From: Edaphochlamys debaryana
Taxonomy: Eukaryota > Chlorophyta > Chlorophyceae > Chlamydomonadales
Direction of reading: 5' to 3'
DNA length: 64,000 nucleotides
Assembly (NCBI GenBank): GCA_016858145.1
Contig: JAEHOE010000036.1
Span: forward strand, 868,001 to 932,000
Below are positions 1-11,778 of this stretch, piece by piece. The translations under genes and the position numbers were made by a program. The stretch's first letter is position 1. Every line of letters begins with the position of its first letter. The notes beneath the pieces are model-generated. The model was given only the letters and a program-made list of their open reading frames with translations. It had not been told where the DNA came from and ran no database searches.

Positions 1-324
1 CAGGGTTCCTCCCGCCGTCCGTGCAGGTGCGAGACCGCCTCTCCTGGCTACCAACTCGAACCCTGCAATGGGACAGGAACAGTGGAGGTGGTGAGGAGCG
101 GCGATGTATCGCGGGGTCGAGGGAGACTTCCGTTCCCGCTTCGCTCAGCCCCCGTCCCGCCAGCCAAGTCCTGACTACCCGCCTCGACGATTGTCACACA
201 ACCACCCGCCCCCTCCTGGCTCTGCTCACTTGACGTAGGGGTCTTGGCGCCCGAACCAGTCCTGGTCCTTGATGCCCTGAGCGTATTGCACTGTGACGCG
301 GAGAGAGCCAGCCTCCAGAGCCAT
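1..324 (-). CDS. C2-domain protein, N-terminal exons (partial)
   Basis: Two exons on the minus strand encode the start of a C2 domain, a calcium/phospholipid-binding fold. Exon 1 runs 324 to 230 and begins MALEAGSLRVTVQYAQGIKD, followed by the signature DWFGRQDPYVK. The donor gtgagc lies at 229-224. Exon 2 begins at 62 after acceptor ttgcag and continues in phase as VRVGSQERRSRT, then DGGRNP, before leaving the window. The L-x-V-x-V strand, the D-x-x-G-x-x-DPYV calcium loop and the G-x-NP loop match C2 domains in the right order and spacing. The N-terminal position of the C2 domain is seen; the rest of the protein, and so its function, lies outside. It is divergently oriented to the MutS2 gene, with about 1.86 kb between starts. 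The start is the first in-frame ATG before the domain; an upstream in-frame extension exists but looks non-coding. Confidence 0.8.
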
Positions 325-1374
325 GAGCTGAGAGCCGGTCGCTGTTAGTGCGCCGGTGAAGCTGGGTAGGTGCTTGAGCCTGGTCTTTTGCGGAATTAGC
401 GAGTCGCTTGAAGCTGACGCGGTAAGAGTGCGTAAGAGTACGCCTGGCGTGTATGTGGCTGTGCGGTATGTCTTCATATGCAGCGCGAGGTCTGCGAGGT
501 CCCCCGCCTTCGTCTTCTCGCGGGATTGTTGCCCATCTGCCATCTGCGGGCAGCTTCCCCCACCCGCGAGGGCGCGCCCCGAAGCGGGCACAACGTATCC
601 AGTAACCGTTAAGCTCACGTCGCCGCCGTTGCCATACTGATATGAACTGACTGGTCTGCGACGCGACGTGTCCGCGCGTGTTGCCATTTCGCGTTGCCCG
701 TTCGAGCAGACGTTGGGTCCGGCTGGCTCCGGCTGGGTCCGGACTTGACGACCAACGTCGCTGCGTTGAGCTGGGAGGGCCGCTTTCCCACTGCTGGACC
801 CGAGCCGTGGACCTGGCCTCCGACCCTGCACCTGGAGGGCAGGGGGAGGCTGCATCCCCAAGGCCGAACACACTGGTCATACCCTCCTGGCGTGCAGAAG
901 CGGCCCGCTGCGCAGGCAGGGGCGCAGGCTGGAGGTCAGCGGAGGTCTGTGGGCTACCTGCGCGTGCCTCAAGCATAGGGCGCACCCCCGGGCGCACCCC
1001 AGCAGGAGATATGGGAGGATCCTGTGCGGCGCTTGGGCTTCGTGGGACGAACCAGATGTGATGGGAGCAGACGTGATACACCGCAAGAGAGGCACCGACA
1101 CGGGGGAGGCCGTCAACCGGTGTTTCTTGACACCTCAAAGCCGTCAACTCTTTATGACACAGCTATTGGGACTCGTGGAAGCACAGGAGGCGGGCCGCTG
1201 GGGGCGAGTATAAACGGCATGCTGCCCCCGTTGGAGGCAGCTGTGGCGGAGGATGGACCCGGGCGCGCAGCACGCAGGGCAGCGGCGGCCTGATGCCGCC
1301 GTGAGGCCCTGGGAGAGGTGCGACCGGTGCATGGCACTGGCGCCCAGCCTCAGGGTTGAGCATGGTTTGTTGAG

Positions 1375-1625
1375 CGTTGGAGACCAGCCAAACGAGATGT
1401 GAGCGGTGCGGCTGGGGGGGCGGGACAGCTGGGCGGCTGCGCGGGGCGTGCACCACCCGGATGCGCTCCGCCGCCGGCTCCCCCCGCCTGCCCACTTCAG
1501 TCGCCTTTGGCCAGCAGTGCCGCCTTGGTGGCTTTGGCAACGACGCAGGCTTCAGCGCCGGCCCGTTGCAGGGCGGTTTCGATGTGGTTCGGGGCGCATT
1601 CAAAGTTCTACTTGCGGGCAGCTGC
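1375..1625 (+). pseudogene. Decayed fragment of giant matrix gene (A1/A2 junction)
   Basis: Two blocks match the giant gene 12 kb downstream. Bases 1380-1418 (gaccagccaaacgag then tgtgagcggtgcggctgggg) match the end of an A1 exon and the start of its intron at 13830-13865. Bases 1510-1610 match 14277-14375 and would encode [17 protein letters not shown], against [17 protein letters not shown] in the real gene. The intron remainder and the Pro-rich linker between these blocks (about 400 bases in the gene) are missing or replaced by about 90 unrelated bases. The fragment has no start codon and no flanking module exons, so I read it as a relic of a duplication. The retained intron start argues against retrocopy. 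Confidence 0.7.
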
Positions 1626-2140
1626 ACGCCCGCACCCTGCCGCCGTCGGGACGCAAGGCTGGTACAGCTACAGATACAGTTACATACGCGATGACCCACC
1701 CCGCACGCTCCGCCAGGGCCAGAGTTGAGGTCACGCAAGCGCAAGAGAGTTACCCCGTAGGACCCAAGTCGGCCCGTTGTCTATACAACCCCAGCCTGCG
1801 CGGCCCGTTATCTAAAATCATCCCAGCCCCGCGCGCGTGTGCGGCCCCACACGAGGCGTGTGAGCGGCTGCCGCGGCATGGCGAAGGGGCCACGGCGGAG
1901 CAGCGGTGCCGGCAGTCCGGCCCGAAAGAGTCTTCCCCCCGGCCCACAGAGTCCACTATTTCTCAGTTGTAGTACCCACCAAATTTCAGTACCCGCGGCA
2001 GACCCGAACTGTCGTGGGGTCGCGAGTGCTCGGGTGGCCGAGGGGTTATGGAGGGCAAGGATGTGGCCACGCGTGTCCAAACGCACACGCCGGCTGGCAC
2101 ACCCTTTCACCCATTGAACGATTACATATCCCTACAACCT

Positions 2141-2150
2141 GTATATAGTC
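2141..2150 (+). promoter_or_regulatory. TATA-like box upstream of MutS2 gene
   Basis: The sequence gtatatagtc lies in a locally AT-richer stretch about 33-42 bases before the proposed MutS2 ATG at 2183. Spacing would place transcription start close to the ATG, giving a very short leader, so this may be coincidental. No experimental support is available. Confidence 0.35.
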
Positions 2151-2182
2151 TGTCCCCTCGCAACTGGGGCAGGCCGACCAGG

Positions 2183-5100
2183 ATGTGGTCGCGGACGCTC
2201 CAGAGCGAGGGTACCAAAGCAGCCCCTCGCAGCCTGAACATCCACTCAGCTTCTTTGAGAGGGCACATACTTCCGCGCTGGTCCGGTCCTACCGCAGGGC
2301 AAGCGTGTGCAAACCATGCCGCGCAACATCGCACGGCAACCTGTGCGCGCGAGGCCCCACTGCCCCCACGGTGTCGTGTTCGGGCTTCAGGAGCGACCAG
2401 CGTGACAGACGCGCCGGCGAGCACTTCAACCTCCACAGACGACGGTGCGGGCTGTGTTTCCTGTCGACCTGCCACCCTCTGCGCAAGGACTCCCTAGCGC
2501 TATCGCCACCGCCATCACCCCAGCGCCTAACCCCCCCCCCTGACCTGCTTGCTGCAGATGCCGCACTGTCGGCTGCTGCGGGAGAGTCCCTTCAAATCCT
2601 GGAGTGGCCGATGCTCTGTCGCCAGGTGGCCTGCTTCTGCGGGACCAGCATCGCGGCCGAGCGGCTGGCCGCGGCCCAGCTGCCGCTGGGGCGCAGCAGG
2701 GCCGAGAGCGAGCTCTTCCTGCAGCAGACCGCCGAGGCGCAGGAGGCGGCGCTCGAGTGAGGCTGCAGGGCCCGGCAGAGCTGGATCTTGGGACCGGGGA
2801 GCCAGGAAGACGGAGGTCCAGGCAGGGGTGACGTCACCGTGCTCCCATGAGCGTGGGATTCAGGCGTTGCACCTTTGAGTTAGCTCAGCGCCTGCTATCC
2901 TGTGCGACGCCCGCAGGGTGTCCGGTTGCCTTGACATCCGGCCTGCGCTGGAGGTGGCGGTTGGGGGCATGCGGCTGACTGGCAAGCAACTCGAGGTGCC
3001 TCGGGCGGAGTGGGGCAGGGATGCATGGCGGGACGATAAGGGGCCAACGGGGAGGCAGGGTCGCTTCCCCACATAGGCCTGACCATGACCTTGCGCGAAC
3101 TTTTCACCGCGCCTCCTCTACCTCCCAGGGTGTGGCTTCTACGCTGGAGGCAGCCTTTGCACTCAAGGCCCGGGCCTCAGTCGCCCGCCCGGGCGCCAAT
3201 GTCGGGGCGGCCTCCGGTGCCGGAGGCGGGGGCGGTCCCCCGCTCTACCCCAGCCTGGCCGCCCTGGCCGCCCCCATCGCCGAGGAGGAGCGCACCCTGC
3301 TGCGGGCCATACGAGGCTGCATCCAGGCAAGCGCCGCGGCGTGTGCAAGAGGGGGGTCGTGCCGGGTACCGCCTGCCAGAACCGCACAGGCGCTCGCGCC
3401 GCCTCACGCCCGCCCAACCTCGCGCACGCTTGCGCAGCTGTCCTACAAAACTGCGCCCCTCCGCTGTTACCCACACCCCTCCCTGAGCCTGCTCCCTCCC
3501 TCTGCCCCCGCCCCCGCCCCCGGCCCCGCAGTTTGGCTCCGTGCTGGACGCCGCGAGTGAGTCGCTGGCGGCGGTGCGGGCGGAGAGGGCCGACAACAAG
3601 TCCCGGCTGCGGGCCGAGGTGGAGGGCTGGGTGCGGCAGCTGGTGGCCAAGGGCGCCGCGGAGCCGGGCGCGGGTGTGACGCTGCTGCGGGGGCGCTTCT
3701 GCGTGGGCGTGCGGGTGCGTGGGGGGTAGGGGTGGGGGGGTGGGAGCGGCCTCCGCGTGCGGCCGGTGGGACGGGGTGGGATGGGCGAGTGCGGGGGTCA
3801 AGGGAGCCAGGGGCGTGAGACGAAGGGTTGTGGCATGTGGCTGCGAATGCGGGCCTGTTGAGTCCGAGTCTACAGCAAGATGAAAGCGGATAGCTTCACT
3901 ATCCCGCTTGTATCGGTATGTCCCTGTCCTCCCCCCCGCCCCCCACCTCCCACGCCCCACCCGCCTCCCCATGCGCCCCTCCCCCTCCCGCCCGCAGGCC
4001 GGGCGCCAGGGCGAGCTGCCCAAGGGCAGCATGCGGCTGGGCGCCTCCAGCAGCGGCGCCACGCTGTACGTGGAGCCGGCGCCCGCGGTGCCGCTCAACA
4101 ACGCCGAGGCGCTGCTGTCGGAGCGGGAGGCGGCGGAGGAGGCCGCGGTGCTGGGGCTGCTCAGCGGCATGGTGGGGTGGGGGGGGGAGGCAGGGGAGGC
4201 GGCACGGGAACCATGGTATCTTGCTTCGAGCACAGGGGCACGGGAGCTATGGTATCTTGTTGTGGGCACAGGGATTGACGGGGGTAGGGCCGTCAATCGC
4301 TCTGCACGTGTGACCTGCCCTGCCCTCCGCCGCCTGCGCCCTGCAGCTGGGCTCCCGGGCGGCCCAGGTGGCGGCGCTGGTGGAGGCGGTGGTGGCTCTG
4401 GACATGGTGGCGGCGCGGGCCAAGCACGGGGCCTGGGTGGGGGGCGTGCGGCCCAGCTTCCACGAGGCCATCGGGTGCGGCGCGTGGGGCTTCGGAGGAG
4501 GGGCGGGGGGGCGATTTGGGGCGGAGGGCCGGACGGTGGGACGGGGCGGGAGTGACGCTCGGCTCCCTGCCCGCACGGCGGCTCACATCCGAAGGCGCAC
4601 CTCCTGCTCCCCTTGCGCAGGCCGGACGTGTCGCCCCTGCACCTGCCCGGGGCCATGCACCCCGTCCTCATGCAGCGGGGCCTGCCGCCGCTGCCGCAGC
4701 CGCCCTCGGTGAGCAGGAGCGGGCAGGGAGGCCCGCCAGGGGGAACCTGGCCCGACCCACATGGTTACAGGTGTTGACCCAGGCTCCGTGAGGGCCAGTA
4801 TGGGAACCGCGAGTCGGCCCCCGACCGTTGCCCGTTTTGTCGTTGACCGTTGGTCGTTGGCAGATCGACGACAACCGCTTCGACCGGGACTTCCAGGCGG
4901 CGCCCGCGTGGGAGCCGCGGCGGGTGCTGCAGGTGGACGGCCCCACCCCGGAGCCGGGGGGTGCGGGGGGGCTGCCGGTGCCCCTGGACCTGCGCGTGCC
5001 GCCGGGGCGGGCCGTGGTCGCCATCACGGGTAAGGAGGGTTGGGGTGGCGGCGCATGCCCGGGCGCCGCCTGCCGCTGGCGCCGGCTGCTCTGGGCTCTT

Positions 5101-8100
5101 GCCCACCCCGGCCGCCTTTCCCCGCCCTTGCTGCCTGACCCCGCCCTGCCCCGACGGCCCAACCCCGCGCCGCCGCCCCGTGCCCACTTCCCCCCCGAGA
5201 GCAACGAGCCCTCCGCTCTCACCCCACCCCGCAGGCCCCAACACGGGCGGCAAGACCGCCACGCTCAAGGCCGCGGGGCTGCTGGCGCTCATGGCGCAGG
5301 CGGGGCTGTTCCTGCCCTGCGCCGCCCCCGCCGTGGCGCAGCACGGGCCGCCGCGCCTGGCCTGGTTCCGGGGCGTGCTGGCGGACATCGGGGACGCGCA
5401 GAGCCTGCAGCAGAACCTGTCCACCTTCTCGGGCCACATCCGGCGGATACGCAAGGCGAGCCGGGGTGGCCGGGGCAGCGAGGGCGCAGCGAAGGGTTGC
5501 GCGTGCACCGGGGCCGGGCATGCACTCCACGAGTCCACGTCCCTCAACAGCCCCCCACGTCTCTTGCATCCTGAGCCTGCCCTGCCCTTCCGCCCTCGAC
5601 CGGCTTCCCCGCCCCCTGTAAGCACCCGCCACCCCGCGCGTTCCCTCGCCTCCAGATCCTGGCCGCCGCTGGCTCCGGCTCCCTGGTGCTGCTGGACGAG
5701 GTGGGGTCCGGGACGGACCCGCTGGAGGGCGCGGCGCTGGCGAGGGCGGTGCTGGACACGCTGGCCGAACAGGTGCGGCGGTGCGGGGCTGGTCTTGGGG
5801 TTTGGCGTGCGGTGTTGGGGTTTGGCATGCGGGCTCGTGCGGGCGTGAGCGCATCCGTTGGGGGCTGGGTTACCCGGGCAGGGCCGCAAGCCCCACCACG
5901 CACGGCACCCGGCGCTTAACCCCTGACTTTGGCCCCCCTTCCCTCCCCAGGCGCTCCTCACGCTGGCCACCACGCACCACGCCGAGCTGCGCCGCGCCGC
6001 TGACGAGGACGGGCGCTACACCAACGTCAGCATGGCCTTTGACACCGCCTCGCTGCGCCCCACCTACCGCCTGGCCTGGGGCGCGGCGGGGGCTTCCAAC
6101 GCGCTCGACATCGCCCAGGCACTGGGGTTCGACAGGTGCGCTGGGGCGGTGTACTGCTGGCTGCGGTCGGAGGTCAGCGCGGGGGCCGGAGACGGAGAGG
6201 GAGGGACGTGCGTGCCCTGGTCGTGGAAGGCTGCTCCTCGCGCGTGGCAAGGCCACGGTGACTCAGCGGCCTGTTGGTATGCTGTACTTAGCGTTCGCAG
6301 TGAGGCAGTGCTAAACCATGGAAAGCGAATTGCCGAAGGTACAGTACTGTACCACAGCCGAGCGTGCGAACATGGTAATGCCCGATCGGATGGACAAAGT
6401 ACAAACAAGGCCTTCGCGCAGCTGTGCGCGCGCGTGTGTGCATGTTGTCCCCGTGTACCATTGTTGCTGATTTGTGCCGGAGTTTCTTTCCGACACGACC
6501 GACATGTCGGCCCGCCATTCTCGCTCGCTGAAACGCTCACTCTTGGGTTGAAACGGGGCACGGCCCTTGCCCATAGCGATATAGCGCCCAAGCGTGTTCC
6601 CTAGAAGCGCGCAGGCGTCCAGTGAGTACTTCGCGCGACGCGTGCCGCACAGTCACTCCCGCCTGACGCGTGCCACAACCCGCCCGACGCTTCGCTCCCA
6701 GTCACGCAGACATTTAGAGCGATGTATATCACGGCAAGGCCGTCATTCACCACCTCCCCGGCTTATGTTGACTGCTTGCGCTAGCGTCGCCGCCCCTGAC
6801 CACCACCCTCCCTACGTCATGTGCTGCTCCTCTTCACCCGTCTCCCCTGCCTTCCCCTCAACCCCTGTCGCGGGTCCAGAGCTGTGGTCGACGAGGCTCG
6901 GCGGGTGGCCGCCGCCCTTGCTGCCTCCTCCGCGGCCGCCGCCGAGGGCCGCGACTCCCATCTGGCGGGGGTGGCCTCAGCGCTGGTGGCCCAGCTGGAG
7001 GAGCTGCGGGGGGAGCTGGCGGGGCAGCGGGCGGCGCAGGAGGAGCGGCAGAAGCAAATGGCAAAGCTGCAGGCGCGTTGGGTTGGGATGGCGAGGGGCA
7101 GGGACGGAGGGGGAGGGAGAGGGCGGGGAGTAGGGACTGGAGCGGGGAGAGAGGGGTCGCCGCTGTGGGGAAGAGGAGGGCAGCCGGGGAGGGCGGAGGG
7201 CGGTAGAGAGCCGCCAAGGACGAAGGAGCCTCTGGATCATATGGAAAAGGGGAGGGCCACTTGCCCTGAAATGTGCTCTGCGTCCGCGCCCATCCCGCTT
7301 TGCCGCGCAGCAAACACTGCGCGAGGCCCGCAACTGGGAGGAGGAGCTGCGTGCCTCGCCGCCCGCGGTAAGTTGCCAGGTGCCGGGCGGCTGCCCCGCC
7401 TGCCTGCATTCCAGGATTTCCAGCCCCGGAAACGCGGCGTAAAGCGCCGGCCTCCGGCCCTTCATGCCGCTCCTGCCCCGTGCTCGCTCCCCAAGCCTCG
7501 GTACAGTTGGCCTCCCAGCCAGGAACGGCGTCGCCCTCAACAGCCTGGCCTGGCCTGCACCTGCGCGCTGCCCTCAACACCGCCCCGCCCCCCCGGCCCC
7601 TCACGGTTCATCCCGGTCCCCCCACCCCCATCCCCAGATCGTGGCCGAGCGTGACGCCCTGGCGGCGGCCGTGCAGGCGGCACTGGACGGATTCGCAGCG
7701 GGCACCCAGCAGCAGGTGGGGGAGGTACCGGGCTGGGCCGTGCAGGCGGGAGGCGGCGTGGAGCGCTGCGGTGAGGGCCATTCGCCCCAAAGGGGCCCGT
7801 TGTGAAGGGAGGCACCGGTAGCCTCGTCTGGCCTGGCCTGGCCATGAGCCTCGTCATGCGCCTGTTGGTCTGCAATTCACGGGTCTGCTCGCTGCCCTGT
7901 TTCCAGGCGGATGTGGAGGCTGCGCTGAGGTGAGGTGGGGGGGGGGGGCCGCAGGGGACGATGCAGAGCGTAGCTCGTGGCGGGACAGGGCCACCCGCAG
8001 GCGCCTCAGGCCTGGGGATCACCTCCCCGTCTTGCACCCGGGTCATCCTCCCACGCCCCGGCAACAAGCGCTCTCCAACCCCCCCTACCGCACCGCCTGG

Positions 8101-9524
8101 CCGCCTCTAGCCCCAGAGGCTTCACCCCCAGTGTGCTTCCGCGTTCTAGGCGCCCTGTCCCTCCTCTTCCCGCACCGCTCTCCCTCGCTTCCCTCCCCTT
8201 GCCTCTCGCAGTGCGAAGACACGGCTTCGCTGCTCGAGGGGCTCGACCCCCGGAGGCTTCTCCCACAGTGCGCCTTCGCACGAGCCGTTCCCACCCCCGC
8301 GCTTCCCGCACGCTCCCTCCCTTCCCTGCCCCCCGTAGCCACGTGGAGGCGGAAATCCCCGAGGAGGTGGCGCGCTACCGGGGCCGGGAGGCATCCAATG
8401 GGGCGCCGGGCGACGACGACGCGTCGGACCCGGAGCTGCTACGGCCGGGCGACACGGTGCACGTGGCAGAGTACGGCAGCATGGGGGACGGCACCGTGGT
8501 CTCCACCAAGGGTGGGCCCCGGGCGGGCGGGCGGGAGGTTGTGCAGTTGGGGGATGGGGCACGGGGATGGGGCGGGGTCGCGGCAGGGATGATGTCATCA
8601 CACGAAACGCCGCGGCAGCGCACCCTCAGGCGCGGTTACGGGCGTGCGGCCGTCTGCGGCCGCGTCCCGCTCCCTTCGCCCTCGGGGCCTGTATGTCCCC
8701 GCAGCTCCTCCCCTGGCGCCTCAGCTGTTCCCGTCCCCCATCATCCCCGCCCCAACCCCGCTCCCGCCCCCAGGCTCCATGGTCAGCGTGCGCTTCGACG
8801 CCAGCCAGCTGTTCGCCGCCAAGCGGGGCTCGGCCAAGCCGGTCAGGGTGCACCGGAGCAAGGTGGGACCGGGGCCGCGGGGGCCAGGGATCGGCGGTCC
8901 GACACCTCGGGAATACATCCATTAACACAATCTGCGCCTACTCTGCCCCAGGTCCGCAAGGTGCGGGCCGGGCAGGCCACCGGCCTGGCGCTGAGCGGCT
9001 GGCGCAGCGAGGGCTTCGGCGAGCTCCTGGGCGACATCGACCGGGCCCTGGCCGACCCACGGACCCGGGCCAAGCGGGGAGCAGCAGGTGGGGCCCGGGC
9101 GCAAGGGGGCGGCGGCAGGGGTATTCGTACGTGGGCGATGGGCGACCGGGTTGGCTGGGGATAAGTGCTGTGGCTGAGCCTCACCCTCATCCCCATGGAC
9201 CGATGGTGGGGCCCGCAGGCGCCAAGAAGCAGTCTCCTGTGGTACTCGACGGGGAACTCCAGGGTAAGCCACCGGCCAGTCGCAGAGCTCCATGCCGTTC
9301 CACTGGTCCATGTCTGTGTCCGGCTCCCTGTGACACTTCCCCCGCTCGCGCACCTACCCGCCCCTGCCGGCTCCCCTCCACCCCCAGCCCTGGTTTCCGA
9401 GCTGGAGGCGGATCTGGATTCGGACTCCGGCAGTCCAGAGCTGAACGAGCTGATGGCAGCGATGGCGAGCGAGCCGCAGGAGGGACGGGGCCAGGGCGCC
9501 CAGACGGTTGGGAAGAACTCATGA
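2183..9524 (+). CDS. MUTS2: MutS2-family ATPase, probably organellar, no Smr domain
   Basis: A MutS2-type protein, an SMC/ABC-like ATPase that in bacteria binds branched DNA or collided ribosomes. My model has 21 exons: 2183-2444, 2558-2756, 2917-2995, 3129-3326, 3532-3714, 3998-4171, 4347-4474, 4621-4708, 4864-5029, 5235-5455, 5656-5772, 5951-6135, 6880-7072, 7311-7367, 7638-7715, 7907-7929, 8339-8511, 8774-8862, 8952-9087, 9219-9263, 9388-9524. They total 2931 nt (976 residues), in phase throughout. Residues 1-88 are Ser/Thr/Arg/Ala-rich and transit-peptide-like. Then come the N-terminal MutS2 segment (ESLQILEW), the core (SGATLYVEP), Walker A GPNTGGKT (about residue 493), STFSGHI, Walker [14 protein letters not shown] (about 576), [10 protein letters not shown], a coiled-coil stretch and a small KOW-like segment (RPGDTVHV). 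The Smr nuclease domain common in bacterial MutS2 is absent. Introns after exons 4, 10 and 13 appear to start with GC. Confidence 0.9.
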
Positions 9525-10475
9525 GGTGCCTCTCGCACGCAGGACACACGGTCGTAAGGTCCTCGCATCTTGCTCGTTGCTGGGTGCGCCTGAAGCCTGT
9601 GTGGGGCGTCGCGCTTGGACACAGGCGGAGCGCGGAGGGCGGAGACGGTATGAGTGATGAGCCGTACACCGAGTGGCGACGGCCGGCGGGGTTGGCTCAG
9701 GGTTGGCAATGCCACGGTTAAGCAAGACTGGAGACTGACGGTTAGCCAAATGGAGGGCCTTGCGCAGTCAGCAGTCGTGCCCAGGCGCGGGGGGCGGGGG
9801 GCGGCGGGCATAGCCCCCGCGTAGCACACAAGCAACGGGGCTTTCTAGCACTACACGGAGCGGTACGCGCAGACGATGTAGTCGGGGATGCAGCTGAGAG
9901 CGGCTAGCATGCATGGGCATGCTATGGGAAGCGCGCGACGGCCCTTATTGGAAGCCTACTTTCCTGAGCCGCTCATGATGTCGAGGTCCCCGGCGGAGTG
10001 CGTGCAAATGGCCGCGGTCCATGGGGGCGGGGGGCAGGCGGAGGCCCTGGCGGAGGCGGGGTGGACAGTGGAGTGAGTCCCGTAGCCGTGGCCCGTGGCT
10101 GGGAGTGGATCAGGGCAGTCGAGTGTGGCCGGTGAGAGCGTGTGTGCCACTGTCGCGCTGATGGAGAGGCAGAGCTTGGTAGGGGCTAGGGCTGCTGGCG
10201 AAGCACAAGAACCCCGGCCAGGCTTCTTGGTCCGCCGGTGCTCACTCTGCCGCACGGCCACACTCGAACCATGGCGATACAGCTTAAAACTTATTCCGAG
10301 CATTGTCACTTCTTCCGCGGCCTATCGGCGCGCAGTCGGCGTCCGCAATGCTATATATCTCGCGCGCATCGCGGCATACAATATATCACCGCCACCCATA
10401 CGAGATCCGCGCATGATGAATGTACACTTTCAACAGTAACAAAAGGTGACGTCAGGGGCCCTCGATCGACTCCCG

Positions 10476-10503
10476 ACCCTCGACTTCGGACCCTCGACTT
10501 CGG
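10476..10503. repeat. 14-bp direct tandem duplication
   Basis: The unit accctcgacttcgg occurs twice back to back (10476-10489 and 10490-10503), preceded by a related cgatcgactcccg. It is a short local duplication in intergenic DNA with no assigned role. Confidence 0.8.
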
Positions 10504-10825
10504 GTCCCAGACCCGCGCCCATACGGTATGTGCGACGCGCGCCGGGTCCGGAGTCCGACAGCCCTACTCGTGTGTCGATAGCTCACATGATGGCGTTGTT
10601 GTCTTGTACCGGTAAGTCAAAGAAACGCAAAACGTTCGGCTCCACAAAGTGTTGTACAAAAAAGTTGTCGCATCCCGCAGCCTCGCTATGTTGTTCAGGC
10701 TGAAGCGACGTCTGAGTGGAATCGTTGGCAATAGGGCCGGGTTTTTCGTCGCACTCATGTGTGGCCGCACTCGGCCTTTCGCATTGCAGCCGCAGAGCGA
10801 CGAAAGGTTCACGAGTCCCTGGCGC

Positions 10826-10852
10826 ATACAGATACAGATACAGATACAGATA
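10826..10852. repeat. ATACAG hexanucleotide microsatellite
   Basis: About four and a half copies of the hexamer atacag/gataca run without interruption. A degenerate two-copy version is present near 1.67 kb. Confidence 0.85.
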
Positions 10853-11778
10853 ACCGTTGCAATCCGCAACGGTACCTTTATTTGCCGCTGCACGCGTTAA
10901 GTGCCCCGCGTCTTTGGTCAAAGTTACCACCTTGCGCGACCACTGTTCAACTCGGGACTTGGCAAGTCTGGATGCGCCGGCGTTTGGGTTTGAGGCGGTC
11001 ACAGCTGGCAGCGGACAGTAGAGATAGTAAGCCGCGGGATTCACGCCCCCTGCGAGGACTGGAAGCCCTGTGGCAACGCTCGTGTTTGCAGCGTTGCTTT
11101 GAGGTTGACTTGCTTGAGGTCCATACATGTCGCCCGCAATATTGTCCCTTAAACCAGGCCGACCCGACACCTTACAACTCGACCTCGCGTCATGTCGGTG
11201 TAATGTTACACAAGTGACAGGTAACAGCAGGGATGTCGGAGGGAGTCGAGCTTTCGAAGAAGGACCGCCGCTCAAAGACGGCTCGGCGCGACAGTGGCTC
11301 GGCCCACTCTGGCGGAGCGCGCACCCACTACGTACTGTGTGGCGTCTGACGCATAGCGTGGCGGAGTGTCGCGGCGTGCGGAGTGTGTGACACTGACACT
11401 TCCCGCGGGCTCCGCGCTCCGCCGTCGCCCGCCAGTCGCTCGGCATTGCTTTGCGCGCCCAGCAGTGCGGCCACATGCCCCTCCCGGCGCCAGGTCTTTG
11501 CGGGCGCGGCTCTCCTCAGCCCGGACGCAGAATGGTGACCTCGGCGCTGGGACATGGACGCAAGCCGAGTGCTTGGGGACGCAGCAGGTCCGTTGGATGA
11601 GGTTGCGAAGCTGAGCATACCAGGGGCCAGGCTGGCATAACCAGCAGCGGCGGCGGCGGCGGCAAGCGGTGGCAGAGGGGGAATCATGTGAGGACATGGA
11701 TATTCCCCACGGGCTGAGATCTGGCGAATGCCCCGCGTCCCCTGGCGTCCCTGCTGCTTCCCTGCACGCCTCCTCAGG

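Larger units (their letters stand above)
325..2182. other. Intergenic region between C2 gene and MutS2 gene
   Basis: No convincing gene is seen here. The open frames on both strands are rich in Arg, Pro, Ala and Gly, mostly start at non-ATG codons and show no domain. The stretch must hold the divergent control regions of the C2 gene (left) and the MutS2 gene (right). It also holds a decayed fragment of the giant matrix gene (about 1375-1625) and a TATA-like sequence near 2141. A short run of ACAGATACAGTTACATA near 1668-1686 resembles the ATACAG microsatellite at 10.83 kb. Confidence 0.6.
9525..11778. other. Intergenic region upstream of giant matrix gene
   Basis: No gene is supported. The left part should hold the MutS2 3' untranslated region; I did not find a clear TGTAA signal soon after the stop. 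From about 10.3 to 10.9 kb the base composition becomes more AT-rich than its surroundings (runs such as ctatatatctcg and caatatatcacc), with a 14-bp tandem duplication and an ATACAG microsatellite. The last 600 bases should contain the giant gene's promoter and leader, but I see no clear TATA box next to the ATG at 11779. A near-palindrome gtgtaa-tg-ttacac lies near 11198-11211. Confidence 0.55.

Noticed and set aside
2316..2370. Alternative MutS2 first exon beginning MPRNIARQ
   Set aside because: It also splices in phase 1, but its donor (acg|gtgtcg) is weak and the leader would be only 18 residues. The 2183 start gives a full transit-like leader.
2185..2557. Direct continuation of the MutS2 exon 2 frame upstream to 2185
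   Set aside because: That frame has no ATG in this stretch, and the bases before 2558 look like an intron end (pyrimidine-rich, gcag). Exon 2183-2444 in another frame splices in phase.
3163..4671. 502-residue open frame on the minus strand across the MutS2 gene
   Set aside because: It lies antisense to well-supported MutS2 exons and introns and is Pro/Arg/Ala-rich with no domain. GC-rich coding DNA often leaves the opposite frame open.
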